NCBI GenBank assembly: GCA_035699745.1
Contig: DASSPH010000069.1
Span: 168,549-232,548, forward strand
Direction: 5' to 3'
From: Vicinamibacterales bacterium
GTDB taxonomy: Bacteria > Acidobacteriota > Vicinamibacteria > Vicinamibacterales > 2-12-FULL-66-21
Length of the DNA: 64,000 nt
The translations under genes were made by a program, and so were the position numbers. Position 1 is the first letter of the stretch, and every line of letters begins with the position of its first letter. Below are positions 18,336-26,348 of this stretch, piece after piece. The notes beneath the pieces were generated by a model, which was not told the origin of the DNA, did not search any database, and worked only from the letters and a program-made list of their open reading frames with translations.

Positions 18336-18428
18336 ATGCTCTGGATTCTCGCCATTCTCATGGGCGGGCTCGGATTCGGCTACGTGACGATCCGCCGCAA
18401 GCGCAAGGCCGAGCAGAAGGGCTCGTAG
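18336..18428 (+). CDS. 30-residue membrane miniprotein
   Basis: A strong AAAGGAGG lies 10 bases before the ATG at 18336. The product is one hydrophobic, glycine-containing helix (MLWILAILMGGLGFGYVTI) followed by a strongly basic tail (RRKRKAEQKGS), the usual pattern of a single-span membrane miniprotein with its tail in the cytoplasm. It follows the ECF sigma cassette and ends before a hairpin shared with the convergent amidohydrolase gene. No known family is recognised. The ribosome binding site and clean topology argue that it is real. Confidence 0.6.
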   Translation: MLWILAILMGGLGFGYVTIRRKRKAEQKGS

Positions 18429-18440
18429 AGGCGGTGTCTG

Positions 18441-18473
18441 CCCGCCCGAGCTCGCGCGGCGAGCGACGGCGGG
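18441..18473. terminator. hairpin between convergent genes
   Basis: CCCGCC at 18441-18446 pairs with GGCGGG at 18468-18473, and CTCGC with GCGAG inside, separated by a small internal loop. It lies between the miniprotein stop (18428) and the amidohydrolase stop (18481), so it could end transcription from both sides. There is no T run. Confidence 0.4.
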
Positions 18474-18480
18474 ACCCGTC

Positions 18481-20085
18481 TTACTGCTTCTCGATCAGGC
18501 TGTTCGCCAGCACCTGGCCCGGGCGGGCCGGGGTCTGCGAACCGTTCTTCACGACGATCTCTCCGTTGACGACGACGTAGGGGATGCCGGCGGCGTAGCC
18601 GTGCGGTGACTCGAACGTCGCGGTGTCGGCGATCTGCGCCGGGTCGAAGACCACGAGGTCGGCGGCATAGCCGGCGCGGATGGCGCCGCGGTTCGCGAAC
18701 CGGAAGTGCCCCGCCGGAAGCGAGGTCATTTTGCGGATGGCCTCTTCCAGTGAGATGAGGCGCCGGCCGCGCACGTACGCGCCGAGCACGCGCGCGGTGT
18801 TGCCGTAGCCGCGCGGGTGCGGGACTCCTTCGCCGAACTCGATCACCCCGGCATCCGACGCAAACCCCACCTGCGGATGCCGCATGATGCGATCCACGTC
18901 GCCGTCGCTCATGAAGTGATAGACCATCGACGCCCCGCCGGCGAGCATGATGGCGCGCGCCGCTTCGAACTGCGCATCCGCGGAGTCGCTGCCCAGCCGC
19001 CGCGCCGCGATCTGCTTCATCGACAGCCCGTTCACGGCGGGATCGGCCCGATGCGCCGCCACCACCGCGAAGGACAGATCGCGAAGCCCGCGCTCCGCCA
19101 GCAGCGCCGCCATCTCGGTCTTGATTCTCGTCCACGCGGCCGGATCGTTCAGCCGTTCGGCGATCCTCGCCGGCCCGCCTTCGAGCGCCCAGGACGGAAA
19201 CCGGATGCTGAGCGACGAGCTCGCCGCGGTATACGCGTACTGATCGGCGCGGACGTCGATCCCCTTGCGCCGCGCGGCGTCGATCAGCGCGAGCGCCTGC
19301 TCGCTCGCGCCCCAGCGGTTCGGGCTATCCACTTTGAGATGCGAGATCTGGACGCGGGCGCCGCTCAGTTCGCCGACACGGATGGTCTCGGCGACGGCAT
19401 CCTCGAGCGCCGTCCCCTCGTTGCGCATGTGCGACGCGTAGATCCCGCCGGCGCTCGCCGCGGCGCGCGCCAGCTCCACGATCTCCACCGCCTGCGCGTA
19501 GGCGCCCGGCACGTACTGCAGGCCGGTGGAGAAGCCGACGGCGCCGTCCGCCATCCCCTTCCAGACGAGTGATTTCATCCGCGCCAGTTCCGCCGCGCCG
19601 GGCGCCCGGTTCTCGGAACCCATCACCGCGCTGCGAACGGTGTTGTGCCCGATCAACGTCGCAAAGTTCACCGCCGCGGGACGATCGCGCAACGCCGACA
19701 GCGCGGCGGCGACGTCGAGCGCGGAACTGCCGCAGTTCCCCGCCACGATCGTCGTCACCCCCATGCGCACGAAGTTCGCGGCGTCAGGACGGCTCACCAG
19801 ATTGTCGGCGTGGGTGTGAACGTCGATGAACCCGGGGGCGACGACCAGCCCCTTCGCGTCGATCACTTCCGATGCGGCGGCCGCAGCGACGCGACCGAGC
19901 GCGGCGATCCGGCCGTCCTTGACCGCGATGTCCTGACGCACACCCGGGCGGCCGGTGCCGTCGACGACGATGCCGTTGACGATCGCCAGGTCGTAGCGGC
20001 GGGTTTGAGCGGATGGGGCCGGGACGCCGGCAGTGAGAATGGTGAGCGCGGCGGCGAATCCGGCTGCGCGCCAGTGGCGGCCCAT
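18481..20085 (-). CDS. secreted N-acyl-D-amino-acid deacylase-type amidohydrolase
   Basis: 534 residues, close to the usual length of the D-aminoacylase family (amidohydrolase superfamily, metal-dependent). A signal peptide covers about 1-27 (cleavage after PSAQ). The metal-binding DVHTHAD motif is at 88-94. The AGNCGSS segment carries the cysteine that binds metal in D-aminoacylases, and ASHMRNEG plus ISHLK supply further histidines. FASDAGV near residue 415 matches the catalytic aspartate region. The expected reaction is hydrolysis of N-acyl-D-amino acids or related dipeptides. The signal peptide places it in the periplasm or outside the cell. Substrate cannot be read from sequence. Confidence 0.85.
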   Translation of the reverse strand: MGRHWRAAGFAAALTILTAGVPAPSAQTRRYDLAIVNGIVVDGTGRPGVRQDIAVKDGRIAALGRVAAAAASEVIDAKGLVVAPGFIDVHTHADNLVSRPDAANFVRMGVTTIVAGNCGSSALDVAAALSALRDRPAAVNFATLIGHNTVRSAVMGSENRAPGAAELARMKSLVWKGMADGAVGFSTGLQYVPGAYAQAVEIVELARAAASAGGIYASHMRNEGTALEDAVAETIRVGELSGARVQISHLKVDSPNRWGASEQALALIDAARRKGIDVRADQYAYTAASSSLSIRFPSWALEGGPARIAERLNDPAAWTRIKTEMAALLAERGLRDLSFAVVAAHRADPAVNGLSMKQIAARRLGSDSADAQFEAARAIMLAGGASMVYHFMSDGDVDRIMRHPQVGFASDAGVIEFGEGVPHPRGYGNTARVLGAYVRGRRLISLEEAIRKMTSLPAGHFRFANRGAIRAGYAADLVVFDPAQIADTATFESPHGYAAGIPYVVVNGEIVVKNGSQTPARPGQVLANSLIEKQ

Positions 20086-20118
20086 GCCGCGCAGTATAGC
20101 GGGGCCGCTGCGGGCGTA

Positions 20119-20553
20119 TCAGGTAATCGGCGATCCCAGACCGTTGTCCAGGCGGTACGCCGGCCCCCGCGGCCGCGACACGCGGACGTTGGCCAGCACG
20201 AACTCGATGCGGGAATCGACGTCGCTCTTGTTCAAGTCGATGAGGCCGGGCCGCTTCACGAGCGTTTCGCCGTCGCGCAGCGGCAGCTCGAGCCGGTACT
20301 TGCCGGCGGGCACCTGGATGGTGAACCCCCCGGTCTCGCTCGTCCTGGTCGTGTAGCGCGCACCGGTATCCGTGTTGATCACGTGGACGTCGCGGCCGGC
20401 GATCGGCGAGGTCCCTTCGGGACCACGGACCACGCCGGACAACGTGCCGCGCGCTTCCGGCGGCTTCGGCCCGAGGTCGACGACCGGGACGCCACGGCGG
20501 CAGCCGCCCGCCAGGAGCAAGGCGAGGAGCCCCAGCGAGAGCCACACGCCCAT
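20119..20553 (-). CDS. lipoprotein with a carboxypeptidase-regulatory-like domain
   Basis: From the ATG at 20553 the product has 144 residues: a hydrophobic signal ending in a lipobox (LLLAGGC), then a beta-sandwich of the carboxypeptidase regulatory type (GTLSGVVRGPEGTSPIAGRDV, later TSETGGFTIQVPAGKYRLEL). Upstream in-frame starts at 20595 (ATG) and 20601 (GTG) would add 14 or 16 residues before the signal and are less likely. It is probably anchored to a membrane and may bind other proteins or sugars. It is divergent from the glycosyltransferase at 20673. Confidence 0.7.
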   Translation of the reverse strand: MGVWLSLGLLALLLAGGCRRGVPVVDLGPKPPEARGTLSGVVRGPEGTSPIAGRDVHVINTDTGARYTTRTSETGGFTIQVPAGKYRLELPLRDGETLVKRPGLIDLNKSDVDSRIEFVLANVRVSRPRGPAYRLDNGLGSPIT

Positions 20554-20672
20554 GACCCAGGGCGGACAATAGTGGCAGCCGTTTGCACGTCCCATATGCA
20601 CGATCCCTGGTTGTGCAAGGGAAACGCCATGTCAGCCCGACGGTATCGGGGTTGCACACGCGGCCGCACGCC

Positions 20673-21734
20673 ATGGCCCAACGGTCGCGGATGGACGTTC
20701 TGGTCCCGACACACAACCGGGCCGCCCTGCTGGAACGGTGCGTCCGGTCGCTGATCGACGCCGATCCGTCCCCGTACCTCGACGTCCACATCACCGTCGT
20801 CTGCAACGCCTGCACCGACGGATCGGCGGACATCGTCCGCGACCTTCAGGCGCAGTTTCCCGGACGCATTTCGCTGGTTGTCGAGCGCCGGCAGGGGAAA
20901 TCGAAGGCCCTGAACGCCGGGATTGCGTCCACCTCCGGCGACCTCGTTGGGATGGTCGACGACGACGAGCAGGTCGATCGGCGATGGCTGCAGGTTGCCG
21001 GCGAGGCGTTTCGCGATCCGGCCGTCGAATTCATCGGCGGTCCGTACATCCCGGTCTGGGGCGCCCCGCCGCCCGAGTGGATTCCCGCGGAGTACATGGC
21101 GGCGCTCGGCGCGGTGGACAACGGACCGCACCGGCGCAGGTTCGATCGCGACTTCCCGGGTCAATTGATGGGAGGGAACGCGATCATCCGGCGATCGACG
21201 CTCGAACAGGTCGGACCCTATGCCGAACACCTCGGCCCGGGGGCCCATGCCCGGCTGTTCTCCTGCGAAGACGAAGACATGTACCTGCGGCTGATCGAGC
21301 GCGGCGCGCGCGGTGAATATTTGCCGGGACTCGTCATCTATCACTACATCCCCGCCGTCCGGTTGAGCCGCGAGTACTACCGGCGCTGGTGCTTCTGGCG
21401 CGGCGTCTCGCTCGGACTGATGGACCGCCGGCATCCGCTGCGGGTCACGTACCTGGCCGGCGTGCCGCGGTTTCTCTGGGGCCGTGCCGCGCGCGCCGCG
21501 CTGCGGCTGATGGCCGCGCGTGGACGGCCGGCGCGCGAAGCCTTCGGCGACGAGCTGCAAATCTGGGACGTTGCCGGGTATTTTTACGGCCGGCAGGTGT
21601 ACCCGCTGGCCCGCTTCTCGCCGGTGAAGAGCCGGCGGCGGAACAAGGGATCCGCGGCACGCGCGTCGAACACCCGAGCTGGCGGCGCGGGAACTGAAGA
21701 GCTTGCCGGCTGCTCGACCGGCTCGCGGCAGTAG
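20673..21734 (+). CDS. GT2-family glycosyltransferase
   Basis: The start at 20673 (MAQRSRMDVLVPTHNRA) is chosen because the fold begins with DVLVPTHNR; an upstream in-frame start at 20583 runs through the divergent lipoprotein leader. The GT-A fold shows the nucleotide-sugar strand, KSKALNAGI, then the DDDEQ metal site near residue 94, and later a CEDEDMYLRL acceptor/catalytic region. It has no membrane segment, so it acts in the cytoplasm. It opens the polysaccharide cluster and is followed 23 bases later by the exporter permease. The donor sugar is unknown. Confidence 0.82.
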   Translation: MAQRSRMDVLVPTHNRAALLERCVRSLIDADPSPYLDVHITVVCNACTDGSADIVRDLQAQFPGRISLVVERRQGKSKALNAGIASTSGDLVGMVDDDEQVDRRWLQVAGEAFRDPAVEFIGGPYIPVWGAPPPEWIPAEYMAALGAVDNGPHRRRFDRDFPGQLMGGNAIIRRSTLEQVGPYAEHLGPGAHARLFSCEDEDMYLRLIERGARGEYLPGLVIYHYIPAVRLSREYYRRWCFWRGVSLGLMDRRHPLRVTYLAGVPRFLWGRAARAALRLMAARGRPAREAFGDELQIWDVAGYFYGRQVYPLARFSPVKSRRRNKGSAARASNTRAGGAGTEELAGCSTGSRQ

Positions 21735-21757
21735 GCTTGCTACCGGAAAGCGGTACC

Positions 21758-22585
21758 ATGAGCGTCACCGTCATCAGGCCGGCTGCCTCTGCCTGGCTGC
21801 ACGTCGGCGAGCATCTCGCGCGCCTGCGTGAATACGGCGACCTCCTCTATACCCTCAGCCTTCACCGCATCGCGGTCCGCTACAAGCAGACCTCGCTGGG
21901 CCTCGCCTGGGCGCTGCTGCAGCCGGTGATGATGATGATCATCTTCACGGCAGTGTTCTCGATGCTGGCGAAGATGCCCAGCGACGGCGCGCCGTACGCC
22001 CTGTTTGCGTTCACCGCGCTGCTGCCCTGGTCGTTCTTCAACACCGCCGTGAGCGGCGGCACGAACTCGCTCGTCGCCCACACGTCGCTCATCACCAAGG
22101 TCTACTTCCCGCGCGAGATCCTGCCCATCACCTACGCCGCGGCGGCGCTCTTCGATTTCGCGATCGGGTGCCTCGTGCTCCTCGGGCTGATGTACTGGTA
22201 CGCGGTGCCGCTCACGGCGCACGCGCTGATCCTCGTGCCGATCGTCGTGGTCCTGGCGCTGTGGATCCTCACCGTCACACTCGTGCTCGCGGCGGTGCAG
22301 GTGCGCTTCCGCGACATCGGCGTCGCCCTGCCGGTGCTGATGCAGATCCTGATGTTCGCGTCGCCGATCATCTATCCGCTCAGCGTCGTGCCGGCGTCGT
22401 GGCGGCCGTGGTACCTGCTCAATCCGCTGGCCGGCATCGTCTCGTCCTTCCGTGACGTGCTGCTGCGGCAGGCGGCGCCGGATCCCTACCCGCTCGGCGT
22501 CGCCTGCCTCGTGACGGCGATCCTGCTGCCCGCGGCCTACATGTTCTTCAAGCACGCCGAGGCCACCATGGCCGACCTGATCTAG
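21758..22585 (+). CDS. ABC-2 type polysaccharide exporter permease (Wzm-like)
   Basis: 275 residues from the ATG at 21758; a TTG 21 bases upstream is also in frame. Six hydrophobic segments are visible. The family signature appears as YKQTSLGLAWALLQPVMMMI, and later FARE-type PREILPITYAAAALFDF and FASPIIYPLSVVP. With the adjacent ATPase it would export a polyprenol-linked O-antigen-type or other surface polysaccharide across the inner membrane. It ends two bases before the ATPase gene, so the pair is one transcription unit. Confidence 0.88.
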   Translation: MSVTVIRPAASAWLHVGEHLARLREYGDLLYTLSLHRIAVRYKQTSLGLAWALLQPVMMMIIFTAVFSMLAKMPSDGAPYALFAFTALLPWSFFNTAVSGGTNSLVAHTSLITKVYFPREILPITYAAAALFDFAIGCLVLLGLMYWYAVPLTAHALILVPIVVVLALWILTVTLVLAAVQVRFRDIGVALPVLMQILMFASPIIYPLSVVPASWRPWYLLNPLAGIVSSFRDVLLRQAAPDPYPLGVACLVTAILLPAAYMFFKHAEATMADLI

Positions 22586-22587
22586 CC

Positions 22588-23772
22588 ATGGTCGCCGTCC
22601 GCTTCGACACCGTCTCCAAGAAGTACCGGCTGCGCCAGGCGGCCGCGGCGCGGCACGAGGACTTCTGGGCGCTCCGCGACGTCAGCTTCGACGTCGCGCG
22701 CGGCGAGACGCTCGGCGTCATCGGCCACAACGGCGCGGGCAAGAGCACCATCCTCAAGCTGCTGTCGCGCATCACCGCGCCGACGGCAGGGACGATCACG
22801 CTCGACGGCCGGGTCGCGGCGCTGATCGAGGTCGGATCCGGCTTCCATCCCGAACTCTCCGGCCGCGAAAACGTCTTCCTCAGCGGATCGGTGCTCGGCA
22901 TGCGGCGCCGCGAGATCGCCGCCAAGCTCGATCGCATCATCGACTTCGCCGGCGTCGGCCCGTTCATCGACATGCCGGTGAAGTGGTACTCGTCCGGCAT
23001 GTACGTCCGCCTCGGGTTCGCGGTCGCGGCCCACCTCGAAGCCGACATCCTCTTGATCGACGAGGTGCTCGGCGTCGGCGACGCCGCCTTCCAGGTGCGC
23101 TCGTACGAGCGGATCGATCAGCTGCGCCGCGACGGCGCCACTCTGATCTTCATCTCGCACGACCTGACGGCGATCGCCCGGCAGAGCGATCGCGTCATGC
23201 TGATGCATCGCGGCCGCGTCGCCGCGTCCGGCGCGCCGCTCGAGATGATCGCGCAGTACCAGACGATGGTCAGCGATTCGTACGCGGCGGCCACCGCCGA
23301 CGCCGCGTCGCTCGCCGGCGGCGGCGCGCGCGTCGTCGACGTGACGTTCCGCGATCCTGCCGGCCGCGAGGTTCCCGCCGCCGCCACCGGCGGCCCGCTC
23401 GTCGCCGCCGTGGATCTCGAGGTCACGTCGCAGGTCGACGACGCGGTGGTCGAGCTGTTCTATTACTCGCGCGACGGCCGGACGCTGCACTGCCAGCAGA
23501 GCACCGCGGTGTCGGACGCCTCGGTCACGCTGCGGCCGGGCCCGCGGCGAATCGAATTCCTGTGCGGGTCGGTCGGCCTGCAGCCGGGCGTCTACGCCAT
23601 CGGCGCGTCGATCCGCCAGCGGCGGGGCGCCGCGGCGATCGACTGGTGGTACGGCACGCGGCTGTTGTTCGTCGAGCCGGGCAAGTCGATGCGCGGATAC
23701 TTCTTCGCGCCGCATGAATGGAGGTGGGCCGATGCCCCAGCTGAAGCTGAGCGTCATCCTGCCGACGTTTGA
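22588..23772 (+). CDS. ABC polysaccharide exporter ATPase with Wzt-type C-terminal domain
   Basis: 394 residues. Walker A GHNGAGKST at 46-54; the polysaccharide-exporter signature YSSGMYVRLGFAVA; Walker B ILLIDEVLGVGD; and a switch histidine in FISHD. After about residue 240 comes a beta-rich C-terminal domain like the substrate-binding domain of Wzt proteins, which recognises a terminal modification of the finished chain. The end overlaps the next glycosyltransferase by 41 bases. The methyltransferase at 25536 could supply such a cap; that is a guess. Confidence 0.88.
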   Translation: MVAVRFDTVSKKYRLRQAAAARHEDFWALRDVSFDVARGETLGVIGHNGAGKSTILKLLSRITAPTAGTITLDGRVAALIEVGSGFHPELSGRENVFLSGSVLGMRRREIAAKLDRIIDFAGVGPFIDMPVKWYSSGMYVRLGFAVAAHLEADILLIDEVLGVGDAAFQVRSYERIDQLRRDGATLIFISHDLTAIARQSDRVMLMHRGRVAASGAPLEMIAQYQTMVSDSYAAATADAASLAGGGARVVDVTFRDPAGREVPAAATGGPLVAAVDLEVTSQVDDAVVELFYYSRDGRTLHCQQSTAVSDASVTLRPGPRRIEFLCGSVGLQPGVYAIGASIRQRRGAAAIDWWYGTRLLFVEPGKSMRGYFFAPHEWRWADAPAEAERHPADV

Positions 23773-24655
23773 CCGCGCGCCTTCGCTCGAACGGGCGATC
23801 GCGGCGCTGCTGCGGCAGAGCGCACCGCCGGAGACCTACGAAGTGATCGTGGTCGACAACAACTCCACGGACCGCACGGCCGAGGTCGTGACGGCGTTCG
23901 CCGATCGCAGGGTCCGGTTGATCCGCGAGCCGCGCCAGGGATTGTCCTTCGCCCGCAACGCCGGGCTGGCGGCTTCCGGCGCGCCGGTCGTCGCGTTCAC
24001 GGACGACGACGTCGAAGTCGCGCCCGACTGGGTGGAGACGATCGTCAGCACGCTGGCGCGGCATCCCGGCGTAGACGGGATCGGCGGACGGGTGCTTCCG
24101 GCGTGGGAGAACGGCCGGCCGCGCTGGCTGACGCGGGAGCACTGGGCGCCGCTCGCCCTGCAGGATCACGGCGACTCGCGGCGCGTGTTCGATCGCGCGA
24201 CGCCGATCGGCTTGATCGGCGCCAATGTCGCCTTCCGCCGTACGGTCTTCGACCGTGTCGGCACGTTCTCGCCGTCCGTTCAGCGCGTCAAGGACGGAAT
24301 CGGCTCCACCGAAGATCACGAGCTGCTCGCACGTGTGTACGACTCGGGCGGACGCATGCTGTATCAGCCGAAGCTGCTGGTCATGACGCGCGTCCCCGGC
24401 GATCGCTGCAATCGCCGCTACCACCGCCGCTGGCACGAAGGCCACGGGCGGTTCTATGCGCTGATGCGTCTCCCGGAGATGGAGCGCGCGCGCGTCACGC
24501 CGTTCGGTGTTCCCGGCCATCTCCTCCGCGACGCGGCGCAGACCCTGGCGGCCTGGACGCGTTCGGCTCTCGTCGCCGACTGGGATCGGGCCTTCCTCGC
24601 CGAGCTCCGCCTGCGATTCCTCAAGGGGTTCGTGTGGACACGACTCGCACGGTGA
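23732..24655 (+). CDS. GT2-family glycosyltransferase
   Basis: The ATG at 23732 has GGAGGTG just upstream; the product has 307 residues. It shows LSVILPTFDRAPSLERAI, VIVVDNNSTD, GLSFARNAGLAASG and FTDDDVEVAPDW, the GT-A core with its DDD metal site near residue 94. Then GANVAFRR and GIGSTEDHELLARV follow, the ED motif of inverting GT2 enzymes. It overlaps both neighbours, so it is translationally coupled inside the polysaccharide operon. Sugar specificity cannot be read. Confidence 0.85.
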   Translation: MPQLKLSVILPTFDRAPSLERAIAALLRQSAPPETYEVIVVDNNSTDRTAEVVTAFADRRVRLIREPRQGLSFARNAGLAASGAPVVAFTDDDVEVAPDWVETIVSTLARHPGVDGIGGRVLPAWENGRPRWLTREHWAPLALQDHGDSRRVFDRATPIGLIGANVAFRRTVFDRVGTFSPSVQRVKDGIGSTEDHELLARVYDSGGRMLYQPKLLVMTRVPGDRCNRRYHRRWHEGHGRFYALMRLPEMERARVTPFGVPGHLLRDAAQTLAAWTRSALVADWDRAFLAELRLRFLKGFVWTRLAR

Positions 24656-25599
24656 TCTCGGTCGTCATTCCCTGCTACAACCAGGGGCACTATCTCGCAC
24701 AGGCGGTGTCGAGCGCCGCGTCGACGGCGCATCGCGTCGAAACCATCGTCGTCGACGACGGGTCGACCGACGACACGCCGGATGTCGCCTCGCGGTATCC
24801 GGACGTCAAGTACGTGCGCCAGCAGAATCGCGGGCTCGCCGCGGCGCGCAATCGGGGACTCGAGGAGGCGGCCGGCGACCTGGTCGTCTTTCTCGACGCC
24901 GACGATCGGCTGCTGCCCGACGGCATCGACATCGGCGCCCGCGCGCTCGCCGCCAATCCGGGCTGCGCGATGGCCTACGGCCGCTGCGTGATGATCGGCC
25001 CGGACGGGACCGAATGGCCGACGCCGCTGCAGCGCCGCGTGATCGCCGGTCACCATGCCGTGCTGCTGCGCACCAATCCCGTGTGGACGCCGGCGATGGC
25101 GATCTTCCGGCGCACCGTCCTCACCGACGTCGGCGGCTTCGCGCCGGGCTTCGACGCCTCCGCCGACTACGATCTCTATCTGCGCATCGCGCGCGCCTAT
25201 CCCATTCACGACCACGGCCACCTCGTCGCCGCCTACCGCCGCCACGAGGCGTCGATGAGCGGCAGCGCCAGCCGCATGCTTCGCGACACGCTGGCAGTGA
25301 TGGAACGGCACCGCCCCGATCCGGGGAACGCCGCGCAGCTCGACATCTGGCGCGAAGGATGCCTGGGCTGGCGTGATTTCTACGGCACGCAGCTGACGGA
25401 GGAGATCCGCGACCATGTCAGCCGGCGGGAGCTCGTGCACGCGTTCGAGAAGGCGTGGACGCTGGCGCGCTACGCGCCGGAGATCCTGCGGCGCGAGGCC
25501 GGGCGCAAGCTGCGGGCGACGCTGTCGCGGCTGCCTTACGCGGGGCGCGCGATCCCCGCAGCGGAGATGTCCGCGCCGAGACGCCGCGCGGACGTCTGA
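24634..25599 (+). CDS. GT2-family glycosyltransferase
   Basis: The GTG at 24634 after AAGGGG is the likely start; a GTG at 24652 overlapping the previous stop is the alternative. The core reads ISVVIPCYNQGHYLAQAV, VVDDGSTDDTPDV, GLAAARNRGLEEA and FLDADDRLLPDG (DxDD metal site). GFDASADYDLYLRIA is the catalytic/acceptor region, followed by a helical tail. It overlaps the upstream gene by 22 bases, and its last 64 bases overlap the end of the convergent methyltransferase gene. Confidence 0.83.
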   Translation: MDTTRTVISVVIPCYNQGHYLAQAVSSAASTAHRVETIVVDDGSTDDTPDVASRYPDVKYVRQQNRGLAAARNRGLEEAAGDLVVFLDADDRLLPDGIDIGARALAANPGCAMAYGRCVMIGPDGTEWPTPLQRRVIAGHHAVLLRTNPVWTPAMAIFRRTVLTDVGGFAPGFDASADYDLYLRIARAYPIHDHGHLVAAYRRHEASMSGSASRMLRDTLAVMERHRPDPGNAAQLDIWREGCLGWRDFYGTQLTEEIRDHVSRRELVHAFEKAWTLARYAPEILRREAGRKLRATLSRLPYAGRAIPAAEMSAPRRRADV

Positions 25600-26348
25600 T
25601 CCGGCAGCTGGTGGGCCAGCGGCGGCGCCACCGCCGCGCACACGACCGTCTGCGCGAACGCTTCCGTCGCGCGGAAGTCGACGCGGAAGCCGGCCGTCTT
25701 CAGCAGCGACTCGAGGCAGCTCGGCGTCAGCCCCCAGAACCAGTTGCCATAACCCTCCGCAGGCTGGAACGGTTTGCTGATGCCGGCCTGGTGCAGCACG
25801 CCGAGCCGTTTCAGGTTCCACAGTTCGCGTCCGTCTTCGTCGAGCATTGGAAAATACACGGCGGCATTCGGCAGCCCGCGCACTTCAGGAATCGTGGAAG
25901 TGCGGAGGATCAGCGTCTCACGGCAGATGCGGCGGAGCGCCGCCAGCAGCTCGAACGGACTGGGGTGGTGATAGAGGACGCCGGCGCAGAACACGACGTC
26001 GGCCGGGCCGACCGCGTCCAGCGTCTGGACGCGCGTGATGTCGCCGAGGATGAACTCGACGCGCGAGTCGAGCGCCGTGCGCTTCTGCTCGAACTCCGGC
26101 GTCGGCCCGAAGACGTCCACCGCCTTCACCGCGGCCGCGCCCGCCTGCTCCGCGATGAACGCGAACTCGCCGTTGACGCCCCACATGCAGCCGACGTCGA
26201 CGAACGATCGGCCGGGCGCGTGCCGGCGGATCAACTCGGGCAGCTGGCCGTAGCTGCCGGTGGCCTCTCCCCGTCTGGCGCGCCAGCGGCGCCACCACAG
26301 GTTAAGCCGCGGGTGTTTGAGTAATCGGACTTTCCAGCGATACAGCAT
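25536..26348 (-). CDS. SAM-dependent methyltransferase in a glycan cluster
   Basis: 270 residues. Class I methyltransferase motif I appears as FVDVGCMWGVNGEFAF, motif II as VKAVDVFG, followed by VEFILGDI and then DVVFCAGVLYHHPSPFELLAAL, a layout common among sugar-modifying methyltransferases. The ATG at 26348 follows AAAGGG. Its start overlaps the end of the upstream glycosyltransferase by 47 bases. It may methylate a sugar of the exported chain, possibly the chain end. The target is inferred from neighbours only. Confidence 0.8.
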   Translation of the reverse strand: MLYRWKVRLLKHPRLNLWWRRWRARRGEATGSYGQLPELIRRHAPGRSFVDVGCMWGVNGEFAFIAEQAGAAAVKAVDVFGPTPEFEQKRTALDSRVEFILGDITRVQTLDAVGPADVVFCAGVLYHHPSPFELLAALRRICRETLILRTSTIPEVRGLPNAAVYFPMLDEDGRELWNLKRLGVLHQAGISKPFQPAEGYGNWFWGLTPSCLESLLKTAGFRVDFRATEAFAQTVVCAAVAPPLAHQLPDQTSARRLGADISAAGIARPA

